From NCBI GenBank assembly GCA_018398805.1, contig JAGFBZ010002395.1, forward strand, positions 372,001 to 436,000: DNA of 64,000 nt, in the 5' to 3' direction. A program made the translations under genes and the position numbers. How positions within the stretch are numbered: position 1 is the stretch's first letter; each line of letters starts with the position of its first letter. Shown here one piece after another: positions 48,582 through 63,416 of this stretch. The stretch comes from Hirundichthys speculiger (lineage: Eukaryota; Chordata; Actinopteri; Beloniformes; Exocoetidae). The notes under the pieces were generated by a model, which did no database searches, was not told where the DNA came from, and saw only the letters and a program-made list of their open reading frames with translations.

Positions 48582-48768
48582 ATTATTTTTGGGCTCTGGT
48601 GCCCTTTGCTTATACTGAAGAGGAGACAGGCAAACTGGTGCACAGAGAGCGGAGAAGACACGCAAGAAAGGGTAGCAGGCCGGGAGCCGAACCTGCGACC
48701 GCTGCAGGAGGACCGCAGCCTCCGTACGCGGGCCGCCTGCTCAAACCACCGAGCTACGCAGCGGCCCA
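48582..48768 (-). mobile_element. tRNA-derived SINE
   Basis: On the minus strand the head carries a pol III A box, TAGCTCGGTGG (48756-48746), and a B box, GGTTCGGCTCC (48093+590: 48693-48683), with tRNA-like spacing. It is followed by a pyrimidine-rich body and an A-rich tail (gcccaaaaataattt). The internal region between the boxes is longer than in a real tRNA and does not fold into a standard cloverleaf, so this is a SINE and not a tRNA gene. Target duplication was not resolved. Confidence 0.75.
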
Positions 48769-50212
48769 CAAAAGCAGACTATTGTCAGAGCAGATGTCTT
48801 CTGTTGTAGTAAAAGTCAAACAAAACATATAAAAAAAAGGTGGTTTGCTTGAAGATATATGCTTTGACCAGCTATCCACACAAGAGTAATTTACAACCTT
48901 ATTTAAGCACTGTGGAAATCTTTACTGTTACTTGTTGCTAAACTGTTGTGCTGAGAGGCAAAAAAGTGATAACATGAGGGTTTTTTTTTTTTTTTTTTTT
49001 TTTAAAAACAAACATGTTACAGCGAGAGGCAGAAAAACAGCTGCAGGGATCAAACAAGCGTAAAACAGACACACAGACACAAAAGGCCAAAATACATTAG
49101 TGTCAGTTTTCAGGGTCATATCGCCCTGGTGGAGGGCTGACTGACGAGGCCCAGCGCAGGTTCAAAGTTCAAGCCCATAACAGTTCAGCTGGAACAGGGC
49201 GACGTTAATCTGAGCCTTACCTCCGCCAGTCCCTGATCAGCTATGACACCTCAGGCTAAGATTCCAATTAAACGTCTACATAGGAGAAAAAAAAGAAATA
49301 GAAGAAATTCACTCGTCACCTTTACATCTTTTTACATACTTTTTAGTTGGGTTTGTCTTGTACAAACCTGTAAAAATTCTCAAAAAGGAAAAAAACTAAA
49401 CAGCAGCAGCATAACAGAAAACATCCCCCTCAGTGGTGTGTTTGTATTTCGGCTCCATAAGTCTGACAGCACAGATCTGAGGCCTCCTGCAGGTACAGGT
49501 TGGGGGGGGGTCACCAGCCCTCGCTAAGTCTCAGCTTCCAACAGACATCTTATTTCAGCAACTGAAGAGCTTTACAGACAAGATGACGTAACCCACTGCA
49601 TCATTCACTCCAACACATCTTCATTACACGCTTACAATGTCGCCGTCGCAAGAGCCGTAAAGGATTTAAGCCACTTGCAATTATACACTGTGCCATCATG
49701 CGATGTTTTGTTGAAACGAACATCCTTCCCGCAAAGACGGGAATGAAAAGACATCGAGGGGGAAATGAAGCACCCTACATGCATTTATGAGGCAAATGGC
49801 TGGCAGGTGCATAAGTGGCCCAAGTCATTTGAAATCGCTGCAGCATGTCGCATCAGCTGCGCGTCAACTCAAAGCTCACTTTGAAAATGATTTGGGGGGG
49901 GGGGTTACAGTGGAGCTCAGACAAATAAGTTAAAATGCAGCACACCACACTCACTTCTGCACTGACTTTGTTAGGAAAGTAAAAATATTGCCTTCCTTTG
50001 TCCATAACGGTTCATTTATGGTACTTTAAATATTTCAGATTGCACAGCAGGCAAATCAGACCTAGACCTCAGAGTGGCCTATTATGATCTCCAATCAAGC
50101 TTCCTGTTTATTGGAGTAGAAAACACTTTGTGAGCCGTCCAACAATCATAAAGTCAGAGGATAAAACTGCAGTTTCACTGCATCAAAGCTCTGTTCAATT
50201 CTTTCACAAGAG

Positions 50213-50250
50213 CAAAAAAGAAAGAAAGAAAGAAAGAAGGAAAGAAAAAA
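50213..50250. repeat. (AAAG)n tract
   Basis: Five or more AAAG units with flanking A-rich sequence in nxn intron 1. Confidence 0.85.
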
Positions 50251-53200
50251 ACAAACTGCCAGTGACTTTTTTGTAGTTAACATCAACCACATCCCTGAGC
50301 ACGCACAGACTAAAGAAAAAAAAAAAAAAAAAAGAATTGTGACTAAGGGTAGGATTTCTCTTTCCATACTGTACATTTGGACACATTAAATCATGTGACC
50401 TTTGCAGTCTGGCAAAGAGACTGATACAATGGTCCACTGGGGAGGGGGGGTTGTTTCTTTAACACTTGAACTTCCTCCAACAGGTCTTGTCTAAGCTGAG
50501 AGGAAACCTGCACGGAAGTGAAGCCGGAGCAAAAACAGAAGAGGAGGAAGAACAGGTTAACCTTCAGACGGCTCTAATACAATGTTACACAGAAACGAAA
50601 ATTAAACATTTCATGTGAAAATGGCAAGTTTTAGGCACTGTCTCCATTAGATCAAATAAAATAAGAAAATTCAAGTAAAAAGGTTCCACTTTCTTGAGTT
50701 ACCAAAAAGGTTAGAAAACAAAGCAAATTTGATGTCTTATGAAAAAAAAAAAAAAAAACTCCAACGGTTTATTGTTCTCAGCTGGTTTTGAAAAGCTGTC
50801 CAAGGAAATGTGATGAATGTTTTCCACAAATGCAGAGAAGCTAGTCCCCAGAGATTTGGACTGAAGGAATGAGATTTGCACTTTTCAAAGTGAAGTTCAG
50901 TAATAGTCTACAATTAAACCGAGCGTTCCCCTGCCAAGGAAGGAGGCCCTCCCATTAATGAGTCATGGAAGACCACAAGCAGTGGCCATAAAAATGCAAC
51001 AGCCAGGGGCAAATTAAAAGCCAAGAGAAGTAAGAAAAAGCCAGTGAAATATTGTTCAACGCTGCTCCAGAAACGTGGGGACAAAAAAGCCAATTCTCAG
51101 TATTTTTGTCTTTTTTTTTTTTTTTTTTTTGGTTCCAGTGACCTCAATTAGACCAGCTCTGGGCAATGTCAACTCTGATTCTTGCAGCTGGGATCAAGCT
51201 CCACACGCAGACAAAGAGGACAAACATGGGTGAGGTAAGGCTCTCCCAGCGTCTGTGGAAGCCTGGAATGCAATGTGGCTTTACTGGGTTTATAAATAAC
51301 CGTCAGACACAAAAGGTGCTGCTGTTCGAAGCCGGGCCGCTCTTTCAGAGCCTGTTCTTGGCGCTCCTTGTCCCTACAAGCGTCTCACCAGGGCAGTTAG
51401 CGGCAGCGTCCGACTACACTCGAGTATCCCTGCAGCTCCAGAATCAGCAGCTAAGCGTGAACGCAGAGAAGAATAGTCAAAGCAGCCTTTGAGACCATAC
51501 AAGGTGGCAGTGTGTATGTAAGGAGGTGTAGCTTAAGAAGGAATGAGGGTGAAGACTCCAATCAAAGCTTAAAACTTTGATTATTTTCATTTTGTGGGCT
51601 TTTTTTTTTTAAAAAAAAAGAAAGAAAAAAACGTTATTCTCCACTGTTTTTTTGAGAGACCAACACACCACATCAATTAGAAGTCAATGTTGTTACCGGT
51701 ATATAGAAGTAAATACTGTGATGATACGTTTCACGCAACAGAGGTTTTTAATGTTTGAGCTGGTTTGGGTAAGTAATGCATTTTACTTCAACTTTGCAGA
51801 AAAATAACAGTCTGGAGTCCACAGAGAGAGACCAGGGTCTTCTGGCTAAAAGCTGTTGACACAAAACATATTTATGGTTTCTAGAATCCCCTTTAGAAAC
51901 TGAAAGCCTTTTTTTTTTTTTCTTGCCCTCCGACAACTGAAGCTGAAACCTCCAGAACAGAAGTCTGAACATTGGAAAAAGTCAAGCCTCAAATTCTTCC
52001 TCCAACAGCTTCTGTTTGTAAAGAAAAAAAACTATTATTTTTATTCATCTAGTGTAACCATTTATCCAGTGTGTTTAGCCATCATGTCAGCTTTATTTTG
52101 GCTATCAAACACTTGCATAAAACAACAACAACAACAACAAAAGAAAAATAATGCAGCCTACACAGAAATGAGATGTACCAAAAGAAGCCACTATAAGCAA
52201 CACTATGAGTTGCAGTAATTGGGAAAAGTGAACTTCTCAATTCCAGCAAAGGCTAATATAAAGGAGTATTTTAATCTACCTATTCTACATTGCTATGACA
52301 GTCTGTCATCTTTTCTTGTTCTTACTGGTGACTGCAAAGAGATACATAACCCACCTGACTGATAACCCCACTGCAAGGTAGCACATCAGCTCAAGCAGTA
52401 TTAAGGCAGTCTTGGAAATAATGAGACAGTGTGGCTGTACGGATGTGGCATTACGGCATGAAAAGTGGCAGGTAGTCTGTCTGAAAAGCACCAATGTATC
52501 CATGCAAAGCTTGCTGATAGGACAAGATTAGGGTGTGAATCAGTCTGTGCCACATTACAGCTTTCCTCGCGAGCTTTCCTCGCGGTTGCTGGGATGCAGG
52601 AGATTGCTGCTCCTGCCGCTGGTAATGGACCACAACCAAGATAGAAATCTGGTTGTTTTTTTTTTTATCTCAGTCTCCTAACCTTTCCAGCCCTCCATCA
52701 CTCTCTTCTCTCTCTCCCGCCCTACTAAAGAAAATACTGCCATGGCATGCATTAGGTGAACAGGAGAGGCAGAGAATAAGGGAGGGAGGATAAAAAGGTG
52801 ACAGACTGCACAATGGCCAGTCACACCATATTTAAATTCTTTTTGTCGATACATGGCAGAAACGGAAAGAAAGAGGGCGGCTGGACAATATGTTCTCGTG
52901 CATGTCCTGTTCCTCATGCGCTGGAAAATTGGATTGTGATGCCGATTTTGCTCTCCTGTGCAGTCTGTCGGTGACACAGTTTTGCCACAAAAGCACCGTG
53001 GAGAAAATACACCATGTGAAATTTTTCTGCTTTTTCTGGCCAGTAAGCAACATGCCCCCTCTTTTTAGGGCGCTGCCACAGAAGCACAGAAGGAGCAGCC
53101 TGAAAACAGCGTCTGCATCAAATTGATCAAGTTTGTTAACACCTTATGCATTGATAATAGTTTTCTTAGCTAATCCTGTTTTTTTCCCCAAGAACTACAA

Positions 53201-54460
53201 TTAAATAACAAAAAAAAAAAAAAAATTCTTCAACATGCCTTATTTTTTTCTTTTTGATTTGATTTGATGGAAGTGCTCCAGGTTACTAGACAGAGGTATT
53301 TTCAAAAACCATAAAAAGGAGTTTGCGTATATCCTCTTTACGTCGGGGTGAAAGTAGATTTAGTTTCCTGTTGGAACTACTGTATGTCAACTGCGTCTTT
53401 AAAAAAAAAAAGCTTTAATACAGCAGCATGTTGGGTGCAGTTTTTCCTCCAGACAGTGTGTCTGTTAACATGAATTTAAGATAACCATTGATGATTCATA
53501 GTTTTTTAAAGCTGATCTAAGCTAAGTTTATCTCAGAGAGTGAGAGTGCTCTGTGACGATACCATATTATTAAAACTTAGGCAAAACATCGACATTATTA
53601 GAGATTTATTGTTATGAATTATATTTCTCTCTGGAGGTTTGGCTAAGTCAGGTCAAGTAGTACATCAAGAAAATCGAGTGCTAACCTTTAGCAAGCTGTA
53701 TCAAAAGATCACAACAGACAGTTCAGAAGTAATTTAGAATCACTTACAGTTAATAAAGAGCCAATGTGTAGTTTAAAATGACATGACCTCAGCAAATGTG
53801 TTTTCTTGCTGTTCCAGCGAACTGTCGCTCCTCTCTGTACCCTCTTTTCTTTCACTTATCTCAAAATATAAAAGGTGCATCCAAATACACAAGCTTTACA
53901 CAAAACTTTTACTTCATATAAAATGGTGCGTTAGTAATTTTTCAACTAAAAGCAGAGGCAGCTAGTAAGAAGAAGTAAACACTCAGACTCAACATGAGCA
54001 CAAAGCTAGCTTCAGAGGCTAGAGTATTGTTCAGCTAAGCGCTACATTGCACCTGGTTTGCAGCCAGTTGTGTGTGTAATGAAACCAAATATATTAAAAA
54101 TACATTATAGTGTCTCCTAAAAATGACATGAATTTTCTCCTTGACTTGACTAACTTTACTTTTTTCAGTGAAAGATAGCAGAGCTTCTGCCTCTTGGCAA
54201 GTTTTGTGTGGCAGCTAGCTGCAATATTAGCTTCTTCAAACTGCACAACTTTAAGGGGATGATGCTGTATTACATTTTTGATTGAGGACATGATCTCAAA
54301 CCCTTTGAATGTTCCCTTAACATTTTTTTTTAATATTACAAATTGCTTGCTTTAGGCGGGGAGCTTCCATAGCTCTCATTTTAGCAGGAAATCTGTAAAA
54401 ATGCAGAGGCAGAAAGCAGCAAGCTCACTGTATTTTTAGTAACTTTGATTTTGTTAATAG

Positions 54461-55038
54461 TAGGGCTGGGCAAGATAACGCGTTATTATTGCATTAACTC
54501 ATTAATTTATTAATGCCAACATGTATTTTATCGTGTATTAACGCATGTTGCTCACATGCTTTTGTTTTGAAAAGTCTGTTACTGGACATTTTCATTTTTA
54601 AAGTTCTCCCAGGCGGCGGATTCGACAGAAACAAGGTAATTTGTAACAACTGACAAGTTGGACTCCCCGTTAAAAGTTTCTGCTGTTACCTCAGAAATTT
54701 CCTGTTTTAATGTTATGATTGTAGCTCAGGATTTTGTTGGTAGACTTTTTTTTTTTTTTTCATAAAATACAGGATGACTTTAATGCTCTGGCAGTGGCAA
54801 TAAGCTTTATTTTATTTTACATTTTTTAAGATGAGATTTACACTAAATATGTGTTACTGACAAGTGCTGATGTTAAAAGTGTTTGTGCAACAAATGTTAT
54901 GGCACTTTAGTTCATATGGCAGCAGAACATTTAAATAAAAGTGACTTTTACACTACTTTTGAATTCATTATTTGATTTTGCGAATACAATGTGGTTTATC
55001 AGTGAAATCATGCGTTTAATCACGATTAAAAATTGTAA
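54461..55038. mobile_element. Second hAT-type copy, longer and missing its right terminus
   Basis: It starts TAGGGCTGGGCAAGATAACG and matches the 32679 element over the first 120 bp (gcatgttgctcacatgct, ttgttttgaaaagtctgtta) and again over the last 150 bp (catatggcagcagaacattt, cactacttttgaattcatta). About 290 bp of internal sequence (around 54585-54890) is absent from the shorter element. The right end decays at cgattaaaaattgtaat, where the TTGCCCAGCCCTA terminus is missing, so the target duplication cannot be scored. Confidence 0.85.
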
Positions 55039-57518
55039 TATAAATTTAGTGAAGCTGATAATCTCCTGAACAACAGAAAGAAGACAGAATTATCAACATA
55101 TTAGAATTTTTATTAAGTTTGTGACACCACAAACAACACAAATGTTGAATAAATTTGAGAGGAGACTTTACAGGGAATTCTGCTGATGCTTGAACAAGCA
55201 ATAAAATACTAAGAAAGAGAAAAAGAGAACGAGGGGAAAGGTTGTAGACATAGATCTACAGCTCAAGTGTCCCATAGCTGACTAGGGGGTGATAGTTTAA
55301 AACCAAAAAACATGTCTGTGCTGTTTGCAGTGTTGTGTACATATCAGCAAGAAAGTGTTATTATGGCCTCAGCCTGTTAGCCTTAGCTCAGGGCAGAAAA
55401 TAAAAAAAATCTAATCTACAAACATTTTTCAGATGTCAGGCATGGCATGAGTGTAGTAAACGTTGAATGAATTGAGAGGCATACTTGACGTGAGTTTGAA
55501 TAACTAGGTAACTTTTGCACTCAAAGCCAAGTACTTTGTCTCATATTCATAAATCAGTTTGTCAAGTTTGTAGATTCGTTTACACAGCAACAAATCAGGC
55601 TCCACATTTCCTGGCTGTTGAATCCACAAGCTGAGTGCAAATTGAGATACAATTACAAAACCAGAAAAACACCCTCATGCCCACATTGCAAACAAAGTTG
55701 TCCTCAAATGCCCTTCTTTTACACTTGTGTCATTGTATGGAATCGTTTGCCCACATTTCAGCCATGCACGAGTCCTTTCAAAGCCATCCGCATTAATGTT
55801 AGCATCAAGTGTCATGCAGAGTGTTGTTACATTGCAGAAAGAAATGCAGCTTGCCACTGCGGGGCGGATCTAATTAAATGCTGTTCCACATTAACAGGAT
55901 TGAGCAACTTACAGATTTCTGCCTGCTCCCTACAGCCTCTGAGTGGCATTTGCTGTAATGCATACAAGCAGGAACTTGATGAGACTGTTCCTAGAATACA
56001 CACAGACACACTTACCACACACATCCTGCCAGACACAAACCAAACCGACATCCGTACACTCAGATGACCAACGTGCTTTGTGACTTGAACTGTTGGAGAA
56101 TGGCGGCAATGTTAAAAGTCTCACAGAGAGCAAGTCAGAACATTCCCACAGTGAAGGTGCTTTTCATGGCTTTGAGCCTTTATGCAGCTGGGGGTGATAT
56201 GTGGAGGTGTAGCCCTTGCTGTCACTCCTAATGTCTAATTACAGGTGTTGCTCTACTTCAGTCATCAGGATTAAACTTAATACATTTCATTTAAGGCTAC
56301 AGTCATCTTGTTGTCACTGGTATTTAGGGATTTGGAAACAAACTCAATGAGGCTCATGCTTTGCTCTGTGCGCTGCCAAATACCATGCAGGAAACTGTGG
56401 TCTGTTAAACATGCAGTGCCCTGCAGAGCGAACTACAAGCGGCTGGTTTTGCCGAAATGTAGACTTCCAGCTCAAGTTGAAAGCACTGATCATGGGTTTG
56501 CTCATTGTGGATGAAGAATTTCACAATGAGATACAAATCAGTTATCGGAGAGCACACTTCAAAAAATCCCATCATTCCCGTTGCCCCTGAGACCAAACCC
56601 TTGCATCAATTAAGACCACAACTTCATGACTTCTGGGGAACTGAACAGAAAAAAATATAAAAAGATATGGTGGCATCTGAACTTCCAAGATATAAACACT
56701 GACAGCCTGCGTGTGTGCTGCACATGGGGGTCTCCTCTTTGCTCTTTGTTTATGTGCGCTCTCACAATTGTTAAAACAAGAGGGTGACTGGACAGGATCT
56801 TCGCAGTCACTGCTTTACAAGACTGACTGCAATGACCAACACAAAAGATGGAAGTATTTTTTGAAAGATAAGCTACCATAAGGAGACCGCACAGCATGCT
56901 CTTAGCTTCTGCCCATCTCTTCTTCTCACCCAAAGCTTCATGGAGCCGAAACACTTCCTGCCAATTTATTTACTCCCTCGTCGTAACAGATCACTTGAAG
57001 TCAATCTACCTCTCTGGCAGAGTAAACCTGTCTGCAGCTCATATGATTAACATAATTAATTCATGTCCCTATAAAGGAATAACAACAAGGAGTAATTAAA
57101 TGTGAAAAATGCATTCAACAGAACTGCATATCTGGCATGTCATATAAAGCCAGTCTCACCAGAAAATAACAGGTGCTCCTTTTGTCCACTTGTTCAAAAC
57201 AAGTCAGTTTCAATTCATGGCTGGAAACTACTGAGATGGCAATGTGTTCCTTCAAGTGGCTTTGATGAAACAGAAACTGCAGGTTATTCTGAACTGAAGA
57301 AAGTCCATGTTAGATCAAAACATTTGCAGATTTCTCTTTGCCTGTAAGCTCTGCCGTCACCATCCAGACTCCTGTCTGCGTTCTTTTGATTCTCCGTGTG
57401 CGAGCCCTTCGGTGCTGGACCCATGAATCGTAAAGTCTCTAAACCGTGTCCTTATAGATTTCTGGAACAGTCCAACCATGTATTTTGCAACATGGTGACC
57501 TAACCACATACATTAACT

Positions 57519-57557
57519 CTAACCCTAAACGTGTACTTTTGACTCTTAACCCTAACC
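57519..57557. repeat. Short interstitial telomere-like motifs
   Basis: CTAACCCTAA and CTTAACCCTAACC lie 16 bp apart, together about three vertebrate telomere units. They are too few to be a telomere-derived array. Confidence 0.5.
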
Positions 57558-58066
57558 ATTTGTGGGTGAACACGCAGTAGAAAAGTAAAGAATCACAAGT
57601 GAGAAGGAAGCGGGAAAAGCCAATGGCTTCTGTTCTGACTGTGGAAGGTTTCAAATTAGAAATCTCTTACAAGAAAGTCTGTGGATTAGCAACTTCCCAG
57701 CATCCCCTCCTTCCCATTTATAAGCATTTTCCGACGTTTGTGGCCCAGTGAACACTAATAAAAAGTGGATATCGTGATGTAGGAACACGGTTGAGGACAA
57801 AGTGATGACCCCAATTGCTCGTTATCGTGTGAAAACATTTTGTGCCAAAAAACACCAAATGAAGACAATGATCGTCATTACCACAAGACCACCAAATAAT
57901 CGTCAAGTCTAATGGATCACAAACAAGGAATAATGTTAACTTTGAAAATCCGTGTCAGGCATTTTTGCTTAAAAAGGTTGTCTAAGACAAAAGCTTGGAA
58001 AAACAAAGCTATACATTTTCCAGTGCATAAGGGATTTAGAGGAATTGACAGCGGCATTGCTCGTTT

Positions 58067-58088
58067 TGGGGGGAGGGAGGGGTGGGGG
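58067..58088 (+). other. G-rich tract with quadruplex potential
   Basis: Four G-runs of three or more (ggggggagggaggggtgggg) are separated by single bases on the plus strand. This fits the G3+N1-7 rule. No functional evidence. Confidence 0.55.
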
Positions 58089-61000
58089 AAGACAGTGGCG
58101 CCTCACAAAAGAACAGACGGTGATCTGGGGACCAGTAACATTCATAGATATCCAACTTTACCCTATAATACTAACTTCTCTTCTCCCAGAAGAGGCACTT
58201 CTGTATATTCTGTATCCTGCTTTTTGTAGATTAGTTCTGATGTCTCTTGCCTGAAATTAATCTGGGCACAGTTCTGCTGAATGATCCTTTTCCCAGAGGA
58301 GCTGCAAGTTCACTGGTGTAGCCCACCAGACCAGTCTGGGTGGTCTGGCAAAGTGTGCAGCAAACAGACCAGCCCGGACTGGTTTAGCCAAGAGTGGACT
58401 TTTGTATGGGACACTTTATTTTTCTCCTGCACCTCATTTCTCCCGAGTGAAAAGACAGACCTGACAATGCCACCATTTTTTCGTTTTTAATGAGCCCACA
58501 AACCTGCCCGAGCCATTTCAAAAGGGAGATTCAGTCAGCAATTTTTATACACCATACAACAAAAACAAACAAAAAACAGCACTTGGGCCTGCATGGAATT
58601 AGTGTAGAACAAAGAGGAAAAGGGTCATGACGCAATTCAGTTTTATAATTGATTTGCTTCCAGGGTTGATTCCATAATGGCCCACAGACAACCAATAACT
58701 GCTAATTGCTCCTCCAAACATGAGCACTTGTACGTAATGACTCCATGTCTTTCAAACTCTGTTTTTTTTCCCCCATACATCTCCATAACTACAGCTTCTT
58801 CAGTGTAATGAATTAACACCACAGCACTCTCCCTTCTTTAAATCTTAATGATAAGTGAAGTAATTACTGAAGATTGCTCAGGGTTACCATGGTCATTACA
58901 AGCCCACCCCGCTGGCCCCTTAACAACAGAGATCTGCAGCCTTAAAGGGATATTCTATTTTTGTTTCCATCTTTTATTTTCTTTTCCTCTCTGACATGGT
59001 GTGAGGGGAACTATGATCATTTTCATTTTGCCATCTGCGATAAATCCAGCAGCAGGACAGTTGCATCTCAGCTGTCGTGGAGCCATCACGCAGCTGTGTG
59101 ACACAGACAGTTGTGGTGCGTTTAAAAGCATGAGGCTGGCGTCAGGGAGGGGATTCAGCAAAATCCACAGCTAAAACATTTCTTGTTCCCACTATTGACA
59201 TTATATCATTAATAAAACATCTGTCATCATAGTTTTAGTGTCCAGACAACATGCCCCAGGTTTTAAAATAACCATAAATGGTATAAAAAGAGCTGGACAA
59301 ACCCCCCTGTAACACCAACTTCTGAATTATGGAGGAAAGCAGCGTAATAGGAGCCGACTCAACCCAAACCCAGTTAATCCAATAAAAGATTCCAGGCTAA
59401 CCTTTACTGCTAAATGTGAGGCTAATTCCAGGCTAACCCAGAGCCAGTCTATTAATACAATTAGCAACAAGCCATATTATCATATTTATCATTAAAGGGA
59501 TGACAAGTACATGTTTGACACCATAGGCTACAATGTAGCCGCCACTCAAAAAAAATCAAAAAAACAAATAAAGAAAAAAACATGCCCCTAATATGCATAT
59601 CTTTGCGGTTTTTAGCATTTTACCTGATGGGTTGCATGGGTTTTCAAACATTTTTCCACTTCCCCACCAATGAAGGTTAAGCGTGTCATATTCAATCATG
59701 TGATCGCATGAAATTAGTTTAATCCATTACCGAATCACATCAAGTGCAGGATTAAACAAAAACTCAACACACATTTTTTGGTGTGAAGCTAGCTCTATTC
59801 TTTTGCATCTGTTGCAAAAAGATGCATTGTAAAAGTCCATAATATAGTGATGCCTGAAACACTGAAATTTTTCAAGTTTAAGTTTTGGATGAGGGAATAA
59901 TTTTGGTCTTGTCGTTGCCCAAGTCTTGGTAGCAGCTAGCTTGCCTCGGCAGCCATAAATCCTTTCCAACATCCAAAACTAAGAGCAAACTGACCACCGT
60001 CTCCAGGTAAAACATTCACTACTCAGAAGTCCTGTGCAGAGCCCCATGTTTCTATTAAAAAAAAAAAAAAAAAAAAAAAGTCAATCACGGATTGATCTGA
60101 TATGAGGGCATTTGTCCTCTTAAGCTGTGAAACAGACTTCCTCTGGGAAAACGTTGCATTCAGAAAAAGACTGGGAGGTTTTTTTGATTAAATCCAAACA
60201 GCTCTTCATTGCTACAGCGCTGGATTCCATTAGTTCACAACGAGCAGAACAGAAAGGGGGGCTTTAAAAAGAAAGACCACTAACACAGACATCCTGGTCA
60301 AAGGTCTCTTTCTCTGACCTGGTGATATCTCAGTCTGTACGTATCTGAATTACATGAAACATAAAAATAAATAATAAAAAATACTTTTCAGAACAGCAGA
60401 CATCAAATACACACTACATGAACAAAAACTTGCCAATCAATATCCCGGAAAAGCAGAAAGGCATTATTGATTTATTGCAGCACTTCGGACACAGTTGACA
60501 AATGAATGGAGCTGTCAGTTCAAACAATGTTAAAATTGAATTCAATCAAACAGATTTTACTCCGTTATACTCCCAGCTGACATGCATACAAGTAATGAGA
60601 TACAACATAATTATCATTAACCTTGTGTCTTTTGAAAATGTAGGAATTTTGCAAGTCACATTTTCCCTTCGTTTACATGTGCACAACAGACACCCATTAA
60701 AGTCTGTTCCACTACCAGATATCCATTCAAGTGAGACGAAAAAAAGTCGACTTCTCTGCTCCAATAGTGAGTCACTAAATGTTTCCCCGCAGATTAATAT
60801 GTCGTTAACATAATTCACTCCTTCTGATCAGTGTTCTGGCATTCCTTCTGGAAACTTCTTCCTTCATTTCTTAGATCTTCGTTTTCAAAGATTTACACTT
60901 TTGTCCAACTGAGCTTCAACCGTCGCTCTCCAGCTCCACTTTCTCGTTCAAATGTGAAAACGTGAAATAAATCAATTAGCAAATTGCTGTTACTACATTA

Positions 61001-63416
61001 TATAATGTGCAACATGCCTGATGAAGGTTTAAAACAGCTGCAAACTGCTACAGAGCTGCAGTGTCCTCCCTTGTGGTAGTCATGTGCTCACGTCCACCAA
61101 TGAGAAAACGTGTGGAAATGTAAAGTAATGCAAAACTTGTGATGCTTCTGCCAAGTTCATGAATCAAAGCATGATTTCTGAGTTGTTTATAAGTGCAAGA
61201 CCATAAGAAAAAAAAAAAAAACCTTATGGAGGCACGGGGAGATGATCGACTCTACGAGCTACTTCTTGGCTTATGATGTCCTTTCTATCAACACAGTGAC
61301 TAAATACATGTTTGAGAACCTTATCAGAACTTTTGCCACATGCATTTTGGCCAAATTTACCTTTCATTTACACAAAATGTATGAAAACTGGATTTTAATT
61401 GCACAGGAACTGATTTGTGGTGAAGCAGGAGTCATACCCATATGATGTCATAATGGGAACTTTATTGATCACAACAACTTTCAGATGAAGAATCCTTGCC
61501 TAAAACACCATACTTTCCTGTTTACTACATGGTTCAATGTGGTAATGCTCACATAAACTTTAGAAATCTAATACGGAGTGAATTTGAGCTGGCAACTGCA
61601 AATCAGACAGCAATCTCAATAACTGTGAATCCTACTTCTGGCTACAGAAAAGCCAAGATGGTGATGGGTAAACTCAAAAGATCAGAACAGCAGTTCACAA
61701 ACCAGTGGGTGACATCGCAATAGCTTATCTCTAGTACCTTACATCTGTTTATATGCCAAGAGTAACCATGGCAACACCAGATTGTACATTTGGCACTGCA
61801 AAACAATGAAACGAGATATGAATCCACTTTGAACTTTATTTCACCGTGAAGCTCTTTGAGTAACTCTGTTATTTTCAAATGTTCTGTATAAGTAAGTTTG
61901 ATTGACCTTTGCAGCAGGATAGACTGACTCTCTTAAAAATTCTAAAAAGGACACAAAGGGAGCGAGCAGCCTGCTGAATGGGAGCTTTATGGATGGCAAT
62001 GACCCATAGAGAAATAAATCTCCAGAGCAGCTGTGTAGCATTGATGCTTAACAAGGCACGGTCAAAAGATGGCTTTGCATACATTGAGCAGCACCGTGGG
62101 AGCTGATGAGGCACCCCTGAGGTTTGCATTCCTCTACTATATCTGACCACGCACAAAATCCTTCTCATGCGTCACCTGAAAAAGATTAACCTTTTATCTT
62201 GCAGCAACATAAAACCCACCTAATCACGCCAATCTCTTCGGCAAGAAGTTCTGCAAGCATCCTCACACAGGCATATTTAATCCACTCTAAACTTTGGTTT
62301 GAAGGGGGATTGCTGAGCATCAGTGGCTTTAAATGACCCACCAGCGTTTTGATTGTCACTGCTGCGCCTGACCTCGTTCGGCTTGAGTGGCAGATGCTTT
62401 TTCTGGGCCGAAGCAGAGGGCAGGAATCACTCAGCGAGGGCTGAAATTAAAAGATCAGTCGTCGCGCGATCGGGATGAGGCATGACTGCAGAAAGCAGGG
62501 GTTGCCTTCCTCAACAGCATCATTTCCAGCTCTCACTATCAACAGGCCTGAATCCTCAGCTGCTACAGACCCCCAGTGTACTGGCACCCAAGTGCCCTCC
62601 CTTGATCTACAATTACCACCCATCACATCCACTTTATTGAAGAAGCAGAAGAAGATAAGCCGTTTTAATGCACAAAAGGGTACATTGGTGAATAATTACA
62701 TTTTTAATCAAGCTGAAAGGATCTCTTCAACAATGAAACAGGAAAGAGGTACAACCGGAGGGATCATCTTCTCTAAAAAGGAAAAGATCTGCAGACCCCC
62801 TGAAGAAGAAGAAGTGCTTCAGAAGTGAGTGCATCTTATAAAGATGAGTAAACAAATCAGATGTGACAACAAAACTAAAAAAAAAGGAGAACATGACCAA
62901 ATACTTATAAAAGAGGGGGAAGGGGTGGAGGGTGTCTGAAGTCTTTGTTTCCATTTTTTCCCCCTGTCAGCCTCCTGTGGGTCTCTGCGGTTTCCATTCT
63001 AAATTCCTACAGTAAACACAAACTGGTATCAAAGCGGATCAGAGGACATGGCAAACACACTACATCCTGGCTTCTTTTTTGCTGCCTTAAAACACTACAA
63101 AAAAAAAAAAAAAAAAGAAAATAAACAGCAGAAAACAAACACTAAGCAGGAGTGGCGCTTAAGCTACGGTGTAAAACAAGCCGTCTGCCACGACAGAGCT
63201 CAAACACAAAAATAATAATGAATACAAAAATTGCCTATTCTCTAAGCTGTGCTGCTGGGAAAATCCTCATTCTATAATTCAGCATCATGTGTTTGCATAC
63301 AAGAGTCAGTTAAAGATCTAAGGAGCTTTTATTTGAACTTGCACCGAAGCAGGTTTGATATAGGTGCAAAAATTCAAATTTAAGTGCTCAGACCAATTGC
63401 CTGATGTTGACAACCA

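Noticed and set aside
48660..48768. A tRNA gene on the minus strand
   Set aside because: A and B boxes are present but the sequence between and around them does not form a standard cloverleaf, and a SINE body and A-rich tail follow.
55618..56067. Cysteine-rich 149-codon frame
   Set aside because: The Cys spacing does not match any zinc-finger or knottin pattern, and there is no supporting gene structure.
57519..57557. Interstitial telomeric array
   Set aside because: Only about three units, imperfect, so chance or part of an old repeat is equally likely.
57720..57910. Minus-strand frame with FISVHWATNV
   Set aside because: Looks repeat-like but I could not assign a family or find termini.
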